Assembly: GCF_005049105.1 (NCBI RefSeq)
Contig: NZ_SUKA01000001.1
Span: 744,001-808,000, forward strand
Direction of reading: 5' to 3'
Source of the DNA: Sphingobacterium alkalisoli
Lineage (GTDB): Bacteria; Bacteroidota; Bacteroidia; Sphingobacteriales; Sphingobacteriaceae
DNA: 64,000 nucleotides
Under the pieces are notes generated by a model. That model did not search any database. It was given only the letters and a program-made list of their open reading frames with translations, and was not told the origin of the DNA. Positions 34,632 to 44,488 of the stretch are shown piece by piece. The stretch's first letter is position 1, and each line of letters opens with the position of its first letter. Position numbers and translations under genes: made by a program.

Positions 34632-35711
34632 ATGATGAAAAAGAGTATTTTAATGTTGTTGGTATGCAGCTTATCTTGCATTTCCACGAGTTTTGCACAG
34701 TCCAATAACCCGTTAGAGGTGGCTTTTGGTGACCCTTTTATCGTGTATGACGAGACCTCAGATCGGTACTATATGTATGGAACTGGAGGTGTGGAGAACG
34801 GTTTCATGGCATATGCTTCCGACGATTTGAAGAACTGGGAAAGTCAGGGCACCGTATATACTGCGAAACAGGATAAAGCTTGGGGAACGAAAGATTTTTG
34901 GGCTCCAGAAGTGTATAAGCGGGGCGGTAAGTTCTATATGTTCTACAGTGCGCATTGGAAAGAAAATCCAACCAACGAATTAGAAAACTATCGGATCGGT
35001 ATAGCCGTGTCGGATAGTCCTACTGGTCCGTTTATGGATATGACAGGAGGTCCATTATTTGATCCAGGATATCCGGTCATCGATGGAAATGTCTATTTCG
35101 GCGAAGATGGTAAATTATATCTTTACTACTCAAGGTGCTGCTATAAACATCCTGTACAATCGGAAATCGCGGATTGGGCTAAAAAAGAAGGCTTGTATCA
35201 GGAAATTGAGGAAAGTTGGATTTATGGAGTGGAGCTCGCTGCCGATTTCTCTGCTGTTATTGGTGAGCCGAAATTACTACTGCGTCCTCCCGTATCTTTA
35301 GCGGATAAGCAATCGGAGTGGGAAAGTCGTTCGGTGACTTCACGCGAAGTAAATAGAAGATGGACAGAAGGTTCTTATCTTTTTAAAAAAAATGATGTAT
35401 ATTACATGATGTATTCGGCAAATCATTTTGGAGGCGAGAACTACGCTGTAGGTTATGCAACTGCGTCGCAACCGCTAGGGCCTTTTGAGAAATCTGCAAG
35501 TAATCCAATTTTGGAAAAAAATACAGATGAGGGGGGTGTCGTGTCGGGCACGGGACATAACAGTATATTAAAAGACCGTGACGGAAAAATATGGTGCGTA
35601 TATCATGCCCGAACAAAAGAAACTGGTAATGAAAGACTGGTTTTTTTAGATGCATTGGAAGTGTTACCCGACGGTAAGCTAGTCGTACATGGACCGACAG
35701 TCAAACCTTAA
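34632..35711 (+). CDS. GH43-family glycosidase, secreted
   Basis: Secreted protein of 359 residues with a signal peptide (residues 1-22, ending SFAQ) and one GH43 propeller. The catalytic set is AFGDPFIV (Asp34), VIDGNVYF (Asp151) and WTEGSYLF (Glu246). The arrangement of KDFWAPEVYKRGGKFYMFYSAHW and YYMMYSANHFGGENYAVGYAT resembles the GH43 domain at 17267 (MYSANHFESQDYAVGYAT), so these two form a second paralogue pair. Each operon therefore carries one enzyme of each GH43 subgroup. An in-frame ATG three bases downstream is an alternative start. It lies 116 bp after the first GH43 gene. Confidence 0.92.
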   Translation: MMKKSILMLLVCSLSCISTSFAQSNNPLEVAFGDPFIVYDETSDRYYMYGTGGVENGFMAYASDDLKNWESQGTVYTAKQDKAWGTKDFWAPEVYKRGGKFYMFYSAHWKENPTNELENYRIGIAVSDSPTGPFMDMTGGPLFDPGYPVIDGNVYFGEDGKLYLYYSRCCYKHPVQSEIADWAKKEGLYQEIEESWIYGVELAADFSAVIGEPKLLLRPPVSLADKQSEWESRSVTSREVNRRWTEGSYLFKKNDVYYMMYSANHFGGENYAVGYATASQPLGPFEKSASNPILEKNTDEGGVVSGTGHNSILKDRDGKIWCVYHARTKETGNERLVFLDALEVLPDGKLVVHGPTVKP

Positions 35712-35743
35712 ATTAAAGCCGCATACTATTTGTTTAACGCTAT

Positions 35744-35764
35744 CTCTCGCTGCAGCAGCGGGAG
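35744..35764 (+). other. Small hairpin upstream of the Gfo/Idh/MocA gene
   Basis: CTCTCGCTG and CAGCGGGAG form a 9-bp stem with one T-G pair and a 3-nt loop, ending 18 bp before the ATG. The 3' arm holds GGGAGGA, a purine-rich tract that could act as a distant ribosome site if unfolded. Confidence 0.35.
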
Positions 35765-35782
35765 GATAAATTTTATCAAAAA

Positions 35783-37066
35783 ATGAATAGAAAAGATTTT
35801 TTAAAGGCTTCTGCTATTTTTGCGGCTTCCAGCATGTATTCGGGCGCACATGCTTTCACGTTACAAAACGGAAAAATTAGAGTAGGCGCTATTGGGGTGA
35901 ACGGTATGGGCTGGTCTAACTTGAACGCTTTGTTGAAGGATGATAAGGTAGTATGTACTGCTTTATGCGACGTAGACGAGAATGTTCTTCAGAAGCGGAG
36001 CGACGAACTCGCGCAGCGTGGTATAACCGTAAAGCGGTATGTCGATTACAAGGAGTTGTTACGAGATAACGTGGTAGACGCTGTTATTATCGCGACTCCC
36101 GACCATTGGCACACATTACAGATGGTAGATGCGGTAAATGCAGGAAAACATGTATACGTAGAGAAACCTATCGGTAATTCGATTAAAGAATGCGAAGTAA
36201 TGGTAGCTGCTGCACAGCGTAACAAGAGCATCGTGCAGGTTGGACAATGGCAACGCAGCCAGAAACATTTTCGGGATGCAATCGATTTTGTACATTCTGG
36301 GAAGCTCGGCAAAATACGACAGGTGAAAGCATGGTCATATGTAGGCTGGAAGAAAACTATTTCAAACAAACCTGATGCACCTATTCCTGCAGGGGTACAT
36401 TACGATAAATGGCTAGGACCTGCACAGAGTAGACCATTTAACCCAAATCGGTTCCATTTTGAATTTAGGTGGTTTTGGGATTACGCCGGTGGATTGATGA
36501 CGGACTGGGGAGTACATATGCTCGATTACGCGCTTTTAGGGATGAAAGTGTCAGATCCGATCTCCATCATGGCCTCTGGAGGTAAGTTTGCGGATCCTAA
36601 TGGTGCAGCAGAAACCCCGGATACGTTGACTGCAGTGTATCAATTTGATGATTTTAACATACAATGGGAACATGCGCTCGGATTGGATTTGGGGCCGTAT
36701 AACCGCACGCATGGGGTCGCATTTATTGGGAATAATGGTACCTTGGTCTTGGATCGAGGAGGATGGGAGGTCATTTCGGAAAAAGACAAGGGGATCACCG
36801 TGCCGTTAAAAAAATCATCAGATAATGGGTTAGAAAAACATATGGTAAACTTTGTGGATGCCATCGTTAAAAAAGATGCCAGCATGCTAAATGCACCGAT
36901 TGAGGCAGGAGCGCATATTGCAGCTTTTTCACAGATGGGAAATATTGCATATCGGACAGGCAAAAAATTGTTCTGGGATAAGAAATATAGAAAATTTACC
37001 GATCGTGAAGCCAATAAGTACTTGGTATCCGAGTATCATAATGGGTATAAATTACCAAATGTATAA
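35783..37066 (+). CDS. Gfo/Idh/MocA-family oxidoreductase, predicted secreted
   Basis: NAD(P)-dependent oxidoreductase of 427 residues. The N terminus NRKDFLKASAIFAASS resembles a Tat signal (RK instead of RR), with cleavage near AHA. The Rossmann domain begins IRVGAIGVNGMG. The family element YVEKPIG (catalytic Lys in EKP) is followed by VGQWQRS and the C-terminal beta-sheet domain (FRWFWDYAGGLMTDWGVHMLDY). Export with bound cofactor is known for GH109-type members, which work as glycosidases by a redox mechanism; whether this protein does so is not established. It is the third gene of the plus-strand GH43 operon, 72 bp after the second GH43, so a role in glycan degradation is likely. Confidence 0.88.
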   Translation: MNRKDFLKASAIFAASSMYSGAHAFTLQNGKIRVGAIGVNGMGWSNLNALLKDDKVVCTALCDVDENVLQKRSDELAQRGITVKRYVDYKELLRDNVVDAVIIATPDHWHTLQMVDAVNAGKHVYVEKPIGNSIKECEVMVAAAQRNKSIVQVGQWQRSQKHFRDAIDFVHSGKLGKIRQVKAWSYVGWKKTISNKPDAPIPAGVHYDKWLGPAQSRPFNPNRFHFEFRWFWDYAGGLMTDWGVHMLDYALLGMKVSDPISIMASGGKFADPNGAAETPDTLTAVYQFDDFNIQWEHALGLDLGPYNRTHGVAFIGNNGTLVLDRGGWEVISEKDKGITVPLKKSSDNGLEKHMVNFVDAIVKKDASMLNAPIEAGAHIAAFSQMGNIAYRTGKKLFWDKKYRKFTDREANKYLVSEYHNGYKLPNV

Positions 37067-37118
37067 AGATCTTTTCGGTGAAGCTTTCGTTTGAGGAAGG
37101 CTTCATCGAAAAGATCTT
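37066..37118. terminator. 19-bp stem-loop between convergent Gfo/Idh/MocA and HTCS genes
   Basis: AAGATCTTTTCG then TGAAGC forms a 19-bp stem with one G-T pair and a 15-nt loop. It begins at the stop codon of the plus-strand gene and ends 16 bp before the end of the HTCS gene, so it can serve both directions. Confidence 0.8.
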
Positions 37119-37133
37119 CCAAAGTTATGTTTA

Positions 37134-40100
37134 TTAAATAAATTCTTTGGGAGAAACCCCGTATTCTGCTTTAAAACATTTTGCAAAATAGGATGAAGAA
37201 CTAAATCCTACTTTATAATATATTTCTGAAATCCGGTATTCTCGCGATCTCAATAATTCGGCCGCTTTTTCTAATCTTACTTTACGCAAGTACTCATTAG
37301 GAGATAACCCGGAGATACTTTTGAGCTTGCGATAGAAATTCGAACGACTCATAAAAAGTTTCTCGGCTAATGAATCGATCGAAAAATCATATTCCTCTAA
37401 GTGAGCCAATACCTCGTTGTTTACTTTTTTAAGAAAATCCCTGTCTTTGTTTGTCAAATGATCGGCAGTATTGACTAGATCCTGGATCTTGGACGTGTTA
37501 GACTGAAACGCAAGGCGAAGTTTGTACAGATTTTCAATTTGCATTTTTAGATATGTCAAGGAAATAGGCTTTTCCAAATAGACTTCTGCGCCTTGTTCTA
37601 GACCAAATAATTTTGCCTCTTCATTTGATTTCGAAGTAAGCATAATAATGGGGATGTGACAAAAAGCCAGCGTAGACTTTACATATTTTGTGAGCTGATA
37701 GCCATCTACCAACGGCATCATGACATCAGTAATAATTAGTGAAATAGCATGATCATTCAAATAATCTATAGCGAGTTGCCCGTTTTTTACCCAAGTGACT
37801 TCGAACTGTTCCATTAAGTTTTCCTGAATAATAGTTCCTAGTTCTTCATTATCCTCTACGAGCAGAATAGTGATGTCGAATTGTTTGGCAACTGTCTGAT
37901 TCTCGGGTACCGTTACATTATTTACGATTTCCTCTTTAGCTTTAATCAGAAGATCATCGGATAGTGGTATCTCGAGGATAAAGGTGGCGCCATGTGGTAG
38001 GTTGTCCGTCACGGTCAATGCTCCTCCATGAAGTTCGGCAAGGTTTTTTGCGAAAGATAAGCCTATGCCTGTTCCTGAATAGTTCTTACTATCGATCTGA
38101 TAAAAGGTATCGAATATTTTGGTTTTTTCACTATCCGGAATACCCGCACCGTCGTCGCTGATTCGTATTTGAAATTTTTTTTCAAATAATTCCAACGTAA
38201 TCGAAATATACGATTGTGTGTATTTAAACGCATTACCGATAATGTTGAACAGAATTTTAGCAATAGCATCCGAGTCAATATTAACGTGGAGGCTTTCATA
38301 TTGCAAGTGCTTATTTAGCCGAATATTTTTATATTCACTGGCAGCGTCGAATTGTTGACAAATGTCTTCAATCACGTTAATAAGATCCGTTTGCTGATAA
38401 TGCAATGCTGTTTTACTGTTGTCTAATTTTTGAAAATCAAGAACCTGATTTACTAAGGTTAACAGGTAGTTGACATTCCTATTTAAAATTGAAAGGTACC
38501 TTTTTGATGTTGAAGTCTCTGTTTGTCTTAATTTTTCGACCGGAATACTGATCAGTGTCAATGGTGTCCGTATCTCATGCATCAAATTAATAAAGAAATC
38601 AATCTTTGATTGATATACTTTCTGTTCCTGTTCATCTTTATACCGCTTGAACTTTAATTTAAGTTGCCTCCTGTGGTACTGTTTGTAGTAATTGATTAAG
38701 GAGTAGATAATACCGGATAACAATAGCAGATAAATAATCTTGGCCAAATTGGATTGCCACCAAGGATAGGAAATACTTATTTTCAAACGTTTTGTTTCTG
38801 AACTCCATACCTCATCATTATTTGACCCTTTAAGTAAGAAAGTATAGTTTCCAGGGCTTAAATTATTGTAAGATATGATATTTGATTTCGTTTGAATCCA
38901 GTCTTTATCCAAACCGTCTAATTTATATCGAAATTTGTTTTTATGGGAGCCCTCAAAGCTGAGTGTAGCGAAATCAAGTTGAATGTTATTTTGATTAAAT
39001 TTCAGTTGAATAGGCTTACTATCGTCTGTAAACGGATTGAAATCATTATAGGTTGAAAGAATATCTCCATTTATCAACTGTACCTTGGTGATGTATGTAG
39101 GAGGAACATAGCTGTTGTTTACGAAGTTGTCGGGTTCAAAAAATTGGAAACCATTGACACTGCCGAACAAAAGAGCTCCTTTTTTTGTTTTAAACGTTGC
39201 ATTAAAGTTAAATTGATTACTCGACAGTCCATCTTCCTTCGTGAAGGAAGTGCTTTTATTTAGTTGACTGGAAGATAGGCGCGTTAACCCCATGTTGCTA
39301 GACACCCATAGATATCCCAGATTGTCTTCGTTTATGGCATAAATTACTTGATTGGGCAAAAAAGTGTTACTGGTGTCAATGGGTGAAAAGCGTTCTTTTT
39401 TTGCATCAAAACATAGAAGTCCTTCACCGTTAGTCCCTGTCCAAATATTTTCTTTTTTATCCTGATATACGGAGATAATCGAATTGGTAGTGATTTTTTG
39501 AGCCGCACTACCATTTGCATAATAGTGTGTCAAACTATTATTTTCAATATGAAACTTAAAAATGCCGGCGTTTTCTGTTGCAATCCAGAGCTGTTTCTTC
39601 TTATCCTCTACGAGATCGACGACCGACACCATAGATCCTACTAAATTTAACGTTACAAAGTTATCTTCTATGGCATTGTATCGATTGATACCCCAGGAAG
39701 TTCCTACGTAAATATTTCCATCTGAGCACTTGTACAGAGCCAGCACATCATCGCTTGTAATTGTCCTATTGTTGTTCTTAGAATAAGTGTAATTTTTTAT
39801 CGTTTGGTTAACAAGGTTCCACTTTTTTAACCCCTTGCCCATGGTTCCTATCCATAGATGATTGCCTTCATATAGTAATGATTTAATTTCCGTATGCAAC
39901 ACCGATGGAGGTATGCCTATTTGACTTATTTGTTTGGTTTCGGGATCAAAGAGACGTAGTCCATTCTTTGTACCTATCCAGATATTTCCGTGATTGTCTT
40001 CCGCAAAAGTATGTATTATCTTAATACGCTCGAGCCCTGGGTATTGCGAATCAAAAGATAATATAGGTTTATTAGGTTTAGGTAGATAGTTCACACCGCC

Positions 40101-41045
40101 TATAGAAGTTCCAAACCACAAGCCTCCCTCTTTATCTCGGGTGATACTGCTGATAGTCTCGTCGCCGAGATTGCTTTGATTTTGCTTTCCTAGATTCCGG
40201 ATTTCCTCACGGTAGATATCAAATGCATAAATCCCCCAGTCTGTAGCTAACAGCGTTTCAGTTGCATTGTAGCTGGAAAATTTTCTCAGTTTTCCGAAAC
40301 GGTCTTCTGCGAAAGGCAGGTACTGTATTTTTTTAGAAAATAGATCAAGTATTCCAATAAACGCCTTCTCTGTCGTAAACCATAACCGGTTATCCATGAC
40401 GAATAGTTCCTTCGCAATAAAACCATCGGCAAGTTGATACTCATTAATAAGCTTTCCTTCTTTCGAAAACTCTTGAATTTCACCATATTTAGATGAGATA
40501 AATACGGTATTTTGGGTGCTGAGAACGGCATCCCATACAAAGCTGATATTACGGCTATTTTGTTTCAGCTGTTTCGTTTTTAGATTATATATGAAAAAAC
40601 CTTGCCCAAATGTCGTCATCCATATGTGATCTTTACCCATATGAAATATACCGGTTACTTCGGCGTTAATACCGACGTGGTAACGCGTGACCGTGTTGAA
40701 CTTGGCAAATTCATTTTTGTATCGATTATAAATATAGACCCCATTCGTTGTGCCTACCCATATCTGTTCTTCAGCATCTTCAAATAAAGTTCTGATATTG
40801 TTGTTTCCTAAGCTTGTCGAATCGGTGTAACTTTTTTGGAAGGATTTAAACACTTTCCCGTCGAACCGATTTAATCCATCTGAAGTGCCAAACCAGAGGA
40901 ATCCTTTGCTATCTTGCAAGCTACACCATACGGTATTATGGGACAGTCCATCCTCCACTAGATATTTTTTTAGGTGCAGATGCTGGGCTGATATAATATG
41001 CACGAAACATATGGTATATATATAAAGGATCGCAATAAATTTCAT
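37134..41045 (-). CDS. Hybrid two-component system regulator (complete HTCS)
   Basis: One-protein sensor and transcription factor of 1303 residues. The signal peptide (ends near ISAQ) is followed by Reg_prop blades (WFGTSDGLNRFDG, WIGTKNGLRLFD, WTGTNGEGLLCFD), a Y_Y_Y domain (about 670-740), a transmembrane helix (about 752-772) and HisKA (NLMHEIRTPL, His823). HATPase follows with intact G boxes (DDGAGIP, GTGIGLSFA), then REC (about 1058-1175, phosphoacceptor Asp1107 in ITDVMMP) and a C-terminal AraC helix-turn-helix domain (about 1205-1303, LSPNEYLRKVRLEKAAELL; VGFSSSSYFAKCFK). HTCS proteins sense an oligosaccharide in the periplasm and activate nearby PUL promoters. It lies next to PUL B, downstream on the same strand, which makes PUL B its likely target. 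Confidence 0.95.
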   Translation of the reverse strand: MKFIAILYIYTICFVHIISAQHLHLKKYLVEDGLSHNTVWCSLQDSKGFLWFGTSDGLNRFDGKVFKSFQKSYTDSTSLGNNNIRTLFEDAEEQIWVGTTNGVYIYNRYKNEFAKFNTVTRYHVGINAEVTGIFHMGKDHIWMTTFGQGFFIYNLKTKQLKQNSRNISFVWDAVLSTQNTVFISSKYGEIQEFSKEGKLINEYQLADGFIAKELFVMDNRLWFTTEKAFIGILDLFSKKIQYLPFAEDRFGKLRKFSSYNATETLLATDWGIYAFDIYREEIRNLGKQNQSNLGDETISSITRDKEGGLWFGTSIGGVNYLPKPNKPILSFDSQYPGLERIKIIHTFAEDNHGNIWIGTKNGLRLFDPETKQISQIGIPPSVLHTEIKSLLYEGNHLWIGTMGKGLKKWNLVNQTIKNYTYSKNNNRTITSDDVLALYKCSDGNIYVGTSWGINRYNAIEDNFVTLNLVGSMVSVVDLVEDKKKQLWIATENAGIFKFHIENNSLTHYYANGSAAQKITTNSIISVYQDKKENIWTGTNGEGLLCFDAKKERFSPIDTSNTFLPNQVIYAINEDNLGYLWVSSNMGLTRLSSSQLNKSTSFTKEDGLSSNQFNFNATFKTKKGALLFGSVNGFQFFEPDNFVNNSYVPPTYITKVQLINGDILSTYNDFNPFTDDSKPIQLKFNQNNIQLDFATLSFEGSHKNKFRYKLDGLDKDWIQTKSNIISYNNLSPGNYTFLLKGSNNDEVWSSETKRLKISISYPWWQSNLAKIIYLLLLSGIIYSLINYYKQYHRRQLKLKFKRYKDEQEQKVYQSKIDFFINLMHEIRTPLTLISIPVEKLRQTETSTSKRYLSILNRNVNYLLTLVNQVLDFQKLDNSKTALHYQQTDLINVIEDICQQFDAASEYKNIRLNKHLQYESLHVNIDSDAIAKILFNIIGNAFKYTQSYISITLELFEKKFQIRISDDGAGIPDSEKTKIFDTFYQIDSKNYSGTGIGLSFAKNLAELHGGALTVTDNLPHGATFILEIPLSDDLLIKAKEEIVNNVTVPENQTVAKQFDITILLVEDNEELGTIIQENLMEQFEVTWVKNGQLAIDYLNDHAISLIITDVMMPLVDGYQLTKYVKSTLAFCHIPIIMLTSKSNEEAKLFGLEQGAEVYLEKPISLTYLKMQIENLYKLRLAFQSNTSKIQDLVNTADHLTNKDRDFLKKVNNEVLAHLEEYDFSIDSLAEKLFMSRSNFYRKLKSISGLSPNEYLRKVRLEKAAELLRSREYRISEIYYKVGFSSSSYFAKCFKAEYGVSPKEFI

Positions 41046-41174
41046 GGTATGAATGGAATGAACGTTTTGGTATTTTATTTCGGTTTACTTTGGATAATTA
41101 TGAAGTGAGATAATGTGACTAATTTACATATTTTTTTGAACATACTAAGGTTCAATACTATAAAAAATGAAGCA

Positions 41175-41235
41175 ACTCCTTCTGTCTATGTCCAACTCTG
41201 GAGAAGTAAACATTGACAAAAGGAGTAAGGACATA
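41175..41235 (-). other. Possible pseudoknot-forming 3' region of PUL B
   Basis: ACTCCTT (41175-41181) pairs with AAGGAGT (41220-41226), and TATGTCC (41187-41193) pairs with GGACATA (41229-41235). The order is interleaved rather than nested, the layout of an H-type pseudoknot. It lies just past the DUF4973 stop, in the 216-bp gap before the HTCS gene. Chance is not excluded. Confidence 0.3.
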
Positions 41236-41261
41236 ATAGAATAGTAGCAAGCACTTGTTAA

Positions 41262-42245
41262 CTACCACAGTATGGCCTGATCTTCGTCAGGGATCTGGGT
41301 ATTTAATTGCCGATGCAATGTAACCGATCCTGTAACAACATAGTTAATATCAACCGTTGAAATCATCGTGTAATCGGTAAATTCATAGTCGATATTATTG
41401 ATGGTGATGTAGCGATGCAGTAAATACGGACGGACTGCATCCATCTGTTCGGCTATGGTATAACTCGCATCTTTGTTCAATTTAAAATCCATTTCTGGAT
41501 TATCGGACCAGAACCTTACTCCACCCGTTTGGTTGAAGGTGGCATAGACTTTATAGTTGCGTCTATCCTGCCGATCCTCATCAATATTTCCTGCGTAAAA
41601 AAAGATTGTATTTTCATCTACCACATAGCTTCGTATCTCACTTTTAACAATCGGCGTCTCATCTTCATAACCTTTCATGTTTGTTTTCAATGCTGTACCG
41701 CTGTAAGTACCTGAGTAATTATTAAAGGGATTAACTCGCAGGAGGGCTTTTCGATAGTGTTTCCGTGGATGGCTATTGTAATTACCAGAGGGATCATCTA
41801 AGATCGTTAAGGGAAGTACCCATTTTTCTGTCATATCGATATCTTTAAACGTAAAATCTATAGGCATTAAGGCCGTGTTCTCGCCGGATTTAATGCCTAT
41901 TTGGGATGGGATCGTGAAATATGTGGCGCTCAGCTGCCGGTAGTAAAAGTCTTCCCGATTTTGGAATCGCTCGAAGTTTAACGTCTGCAAAGTGTCGGGA
42001 TCAACGGCGATACTGACGCTTAGGTCTTTTGAATTTGTGGTTGATCCACTGACGATTAAAGGTTGCTGGAAAGTCGTCTTTCCCTCACCTTTGTACCGGA
42101 CATAGATATTGGTTATCCCTTCATTTATCAGAGGTGCTTTAAATGATACAAAATTTTCATACAGTTCATCTGTCCATTCGTCGTTGCATGAACTACAAAG
42201 GATAAACAATGAAAGCAAAAAGAGTGATATATAGGTCTTTTTCAT
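41262..42245 (-). CDS. DUF4973/DUF1735-type surface lipoprotein of PUL B
   Basis: Lipoprotein of 327 residues (lipobox LCSSC, then NDEWTDELYENFVSFKAP). It is a clear paralogue of the PUL A protein at 20404, with shared segments including YVRYKGEGKTTF, EKWVLPLTILDDPSGNY, NPFNNYSGTYSG and the ending IPDEDQAILW. It is presumed to bind glycan at the surface together with SusD. I start at the ATG at 42245, which opens the lipoprotein signal; an upstream in-frame ATG at 42329 would add 28 residues with no signal character. It is the last gene of PUL B, 177 bp after susD, a gap that contains a hairpin. Confidence 0.82.
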   Translation of the reverse strand: MKKTYISLFLLSLFILCSSCNDEWTDELYENFVSFKAPLINEGITNIYVRYKGEGKTTFQQPLIVSGSTTNSKDLSVSIAVDPDTLQTLNFERFQNREDFYYRQLSATYFTIPSQIGIKSGENTALMPIDFTFKDIDMTEKWVLPLTILDDPSGNYNSHPRKHYRKALLRVNPFNNYSGTYSGTALKTNMKGYEDETPIVKSEIRSYVVDENTIFFYAGNIDEDRQDRRNYKVYATFNQTGGVRFWSDNPEMDFKLNKDASYTIAEQMDAVRPYLLHRYITINNIDYEFTDYTMISTVDINYVVTGSVTLHRQLNTQIPDEDQAILW

Positions 42246-42354
42246 CGGTATAATTTGTTTTTTAATTGCGATGAAACTATTATATTTATTCAAACCACAC
42301 GGTGACATGAATAGATATGATGGTTTCATTTGAAATCTTATTTACTTTTATAAT

Positions 42355-42408
42355 TGTGAAGCGGACACGAGCTTTCGTCTATAAGGAACAGCTCCCGGCC
42401 CCTTCACA
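42355..42408 (-). terminator. Hairpin between susD and DUF4973 genes of PUL B
   Basis: TGTGAAG and CTTCACA close a stem extended by two G-C pairs after one mismatch, with an inner ACGA/TCGT hairpin. There is no strong T-tract, so attenuation or mRNA stabilisation is more likely than full termination. Confidence 0.45.
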
Positions 42409-42422
42409 TGTCGTAATTTTTT

Positions 42423-44477
42423 CTAGTCGTTATAGGTCCATCCAGGATTTTGTGTAAGCCGGCTATTCCGTTTCAGCTCGCTATGGCTGATTGGCCAAAA
42501 CCACATCTTATCGGCAAAGGTAGTCTTAAGTGTCCAGATAGCGACAGGTCGATGGAAAAGATCTCTTTCTTCAGCATTCATAAGAATATTACAGCCATAT
42601 ACAGGTAATGCCTCTTCTATCGGTGCGTCCATCCAGCGGCGCAGATCGTAATAGCGCTGTCCTTCACCCATAAGCTCGATAAAGCGTTCGCGTTTCAATG
42701 TTCTTCTTAATTCGGTCTTGTTTGCATAAACGGTTGTGGGATAGTCTGGTACGCCGCCACGAATACGTACGGGATGGATACCGCGTTGCATCTGGCTAAT
42801 ATCACGACTGATCGCGTAATTTTCACCACGCCAGGAGGGAATACTGTACGAACCATCCAGCTCATTTAGCGCTTCGGCATAGATCAGTAAAATATCCGCA
42901 TAGCGTATTGCAGGCTCGGCTTTTAATACAACACGAGAATCATTTCCACCCTCATAGGTATCACTCGGATGTACATATTTTTTTACACCAAAGCCGGTAC
43001 GTAACCAGTAGGCATTTGAAGAGTTGAACCCATTACCTCGGGTATCATCGCGGTAATAGAACACCTGCTGATTACGGTTTTCTTCCCTCGTTTCATTAAG
43101 TAGGGTCCAGAAGCTTCCGTTATAGGCAACAGAAGCATAGAAGCGCGGTTCACGGTTTGCATATTGCAAAGAAACACCCGCTCGGAGCGGTTTGTACTTG
43201 CCGGTAGCATAATCTTCTGCCGATACATAACCACTTAAGCGTTCCGAACCGTCACCACGACCGATTTCCTTATCCTTTCCGGGTGCATCCTTTCCATCGT
43301 TCATATAATAAGCATCGACCAATTTTTGGGTAAGCCCATGCGTATTCCAACCGGTGGCCGAACGAGGCAAGCAGTGAATAACCATAGCGCGGACACTTTC
43401 CCCGTCCTGATTATTACCACGGGTAAAGATCAGTTCCGGATTTCCAGAAGGTAAAAGCGTTCCGTCAAATACCTGTGCATAGGATTTGGCCGGATCGATA
43501 TTGGCCCAACCATTCGGCCAAGATTGTTCGGAAAAATTATTGTCCTTGGGAGGGATAACGGTCGCGTCATCACCAGTCTCCTGTAGAGGTGCGAAATAAA
43601 GCTGGTAGACACCGAGCTCGATAACATCTCTCGCAGCTGCTGCAGCCTTTGCCCACTTTTCTTCCTGATAGTCTGGCGAAAGCAGTGGTTTTCCTGTATC
43701 ATCGGTCAGTCTTGACGCATAACCTGAAGTATTTCCATTCGCCAAGGGGCTTGCTGCATACAATAAGGCTTTGGCACGGGTCGCCAATGCCGCCCCGGAG
43801 GTCGGGCGCGCGGATCCGTCCTGACCGCGGTCCATTCCCAAGGTCTGCATTTCTTTGGCAGCCTGTAACATTTCGTTGCTGATGTAGTTCGCGCAATCTT
43901 CATAGGTACTTCGCGGGGTGGCCAGTTCTTCATAACTGTTTGTGTAATCTAATCCTTCATCGGGCAATAAGGGAATCGGACCGTATTTACGAAGGAGTAG
44001 CCAATAGAGATAAGCTCGTGCGAAACGGGCCTGTCCACGGTAGTCTTCGATTTCAGTTGCTGACATTTCCTCATTCATATACACGTTGTGAATAAATGTC
44101 GTCGCATTCCGTATGCCTCGGTAGCATTGTATCCAAGTACCTTGTTTGTCGTTTTCCGTATAAAGGCCTGTTTTAAACATATTGTACGACAATTCGTTCT
44201 TTGAAGGGTCATAGTCTTTGTCCCTATCGCCATAATACATATCGTCGGCAAAATTATGTGGTGTAACGCCTTTACTGGCTACATCAGCGTTGATCCCTTT
44301 GAACTCTTCGAATACATGTGCCAACCATTGTTCGGTATAGACTTTGCTTTTAAACGTTTTCTCTAAGGTGATCCGGTCTTTAAAAAATTGATCGGATTTC
44401 AGGAAATCTTTTTTACAGGAAGAAATGATGCTCGTGCTCAGCACAAGTAATAGCACAAAATATATTTTCTTTTGCAT
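42423..44477 (-). CDS. SusD/RagB-family lipoprotein of PUL B
   Basis: Glycan-binding lipoprotein of 684 residues (lipobox IISSC, then KKDFLKSDQFF). It is a paralogue of the PUL A SusD: ARFARAYLYWLLLRKYGPIPLLPDEGLDYTNSYEELATPR, a shared Asp-Asp-Met-Tyr-Tyr-Gly-Asp segment near the N terminus (NFADDMYYGDRD), and the C-terminal LKRERFIELMGEGQRYYDLRRWMDAP. Both are longer than the usual 500-600 residues by similar amounts. It lies 11 bp after susC. Confidence 0.95.
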   Translation of the reverse strand: MQKKIYFVLLLVLSTSIISSCKKDFLKSDQFFKDRITLEKTFKSKVYTEQWLAHVFEEFKGINADVASKGVTPHNFADDMYYGDRDKDYDPSKNELSYNMFKTGLYTENDKQGTWIQCYRGIRNATTFIHNVYMNEEMSATEIEDYRGQARFARAYLYWLLLRKYGPIPLLPDEGLDYTNSYEELATPRSTYEDCANYISNEMLQAAKEMQTLGMDRGQDGSARPTSGAALATRAKALLYAASPLANGNTSGYASRLTDDTGKPLLSPDYQEEKWAKAAAAARDVIELGVYQLYFAPLQETGDDATVIPPKDNNFSEQSWPNGWANIDPAKSYAQVFDGTLLPSGNPELIFTRGNNQDGESVRAMVIHCLPRSATGWNTHGLTQKLVDAYYMNDGKDAPGKDKEIGRGDGSERLSGYVSAEDYATGKYKPLRAGVSLQYANREPRFYASVAYNGSFWTLLNETREENRNQQVFYYRDDTRGNGFNSSNAYWLRTGFGVKKYVHPSDTYEGGNDSRVVLKAEPAIRYADILLIYAEALNELDGSYSIPSWRGENYAISRDISQMQRGIHPVRIRGGVPDYPTTVYANKTELRRTLKRERFIELMGEGQRYYDLRRWMDAPIEEALPVYGCNILMNAEERDLFHRPVAIWTLKTTFADKMWFWPISHSELKRNSRLTQNPGWTYND

Positions 44478-44488
44478 CGCTTTTCAAT

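Noticed and set aside
42246..42329. Upstream start for the PUL B DUF4973 gene
   Set aside because: It adds 28 residues that do not resemble a signal; the paralogue in PUL A starts at the equivalent of 42245.
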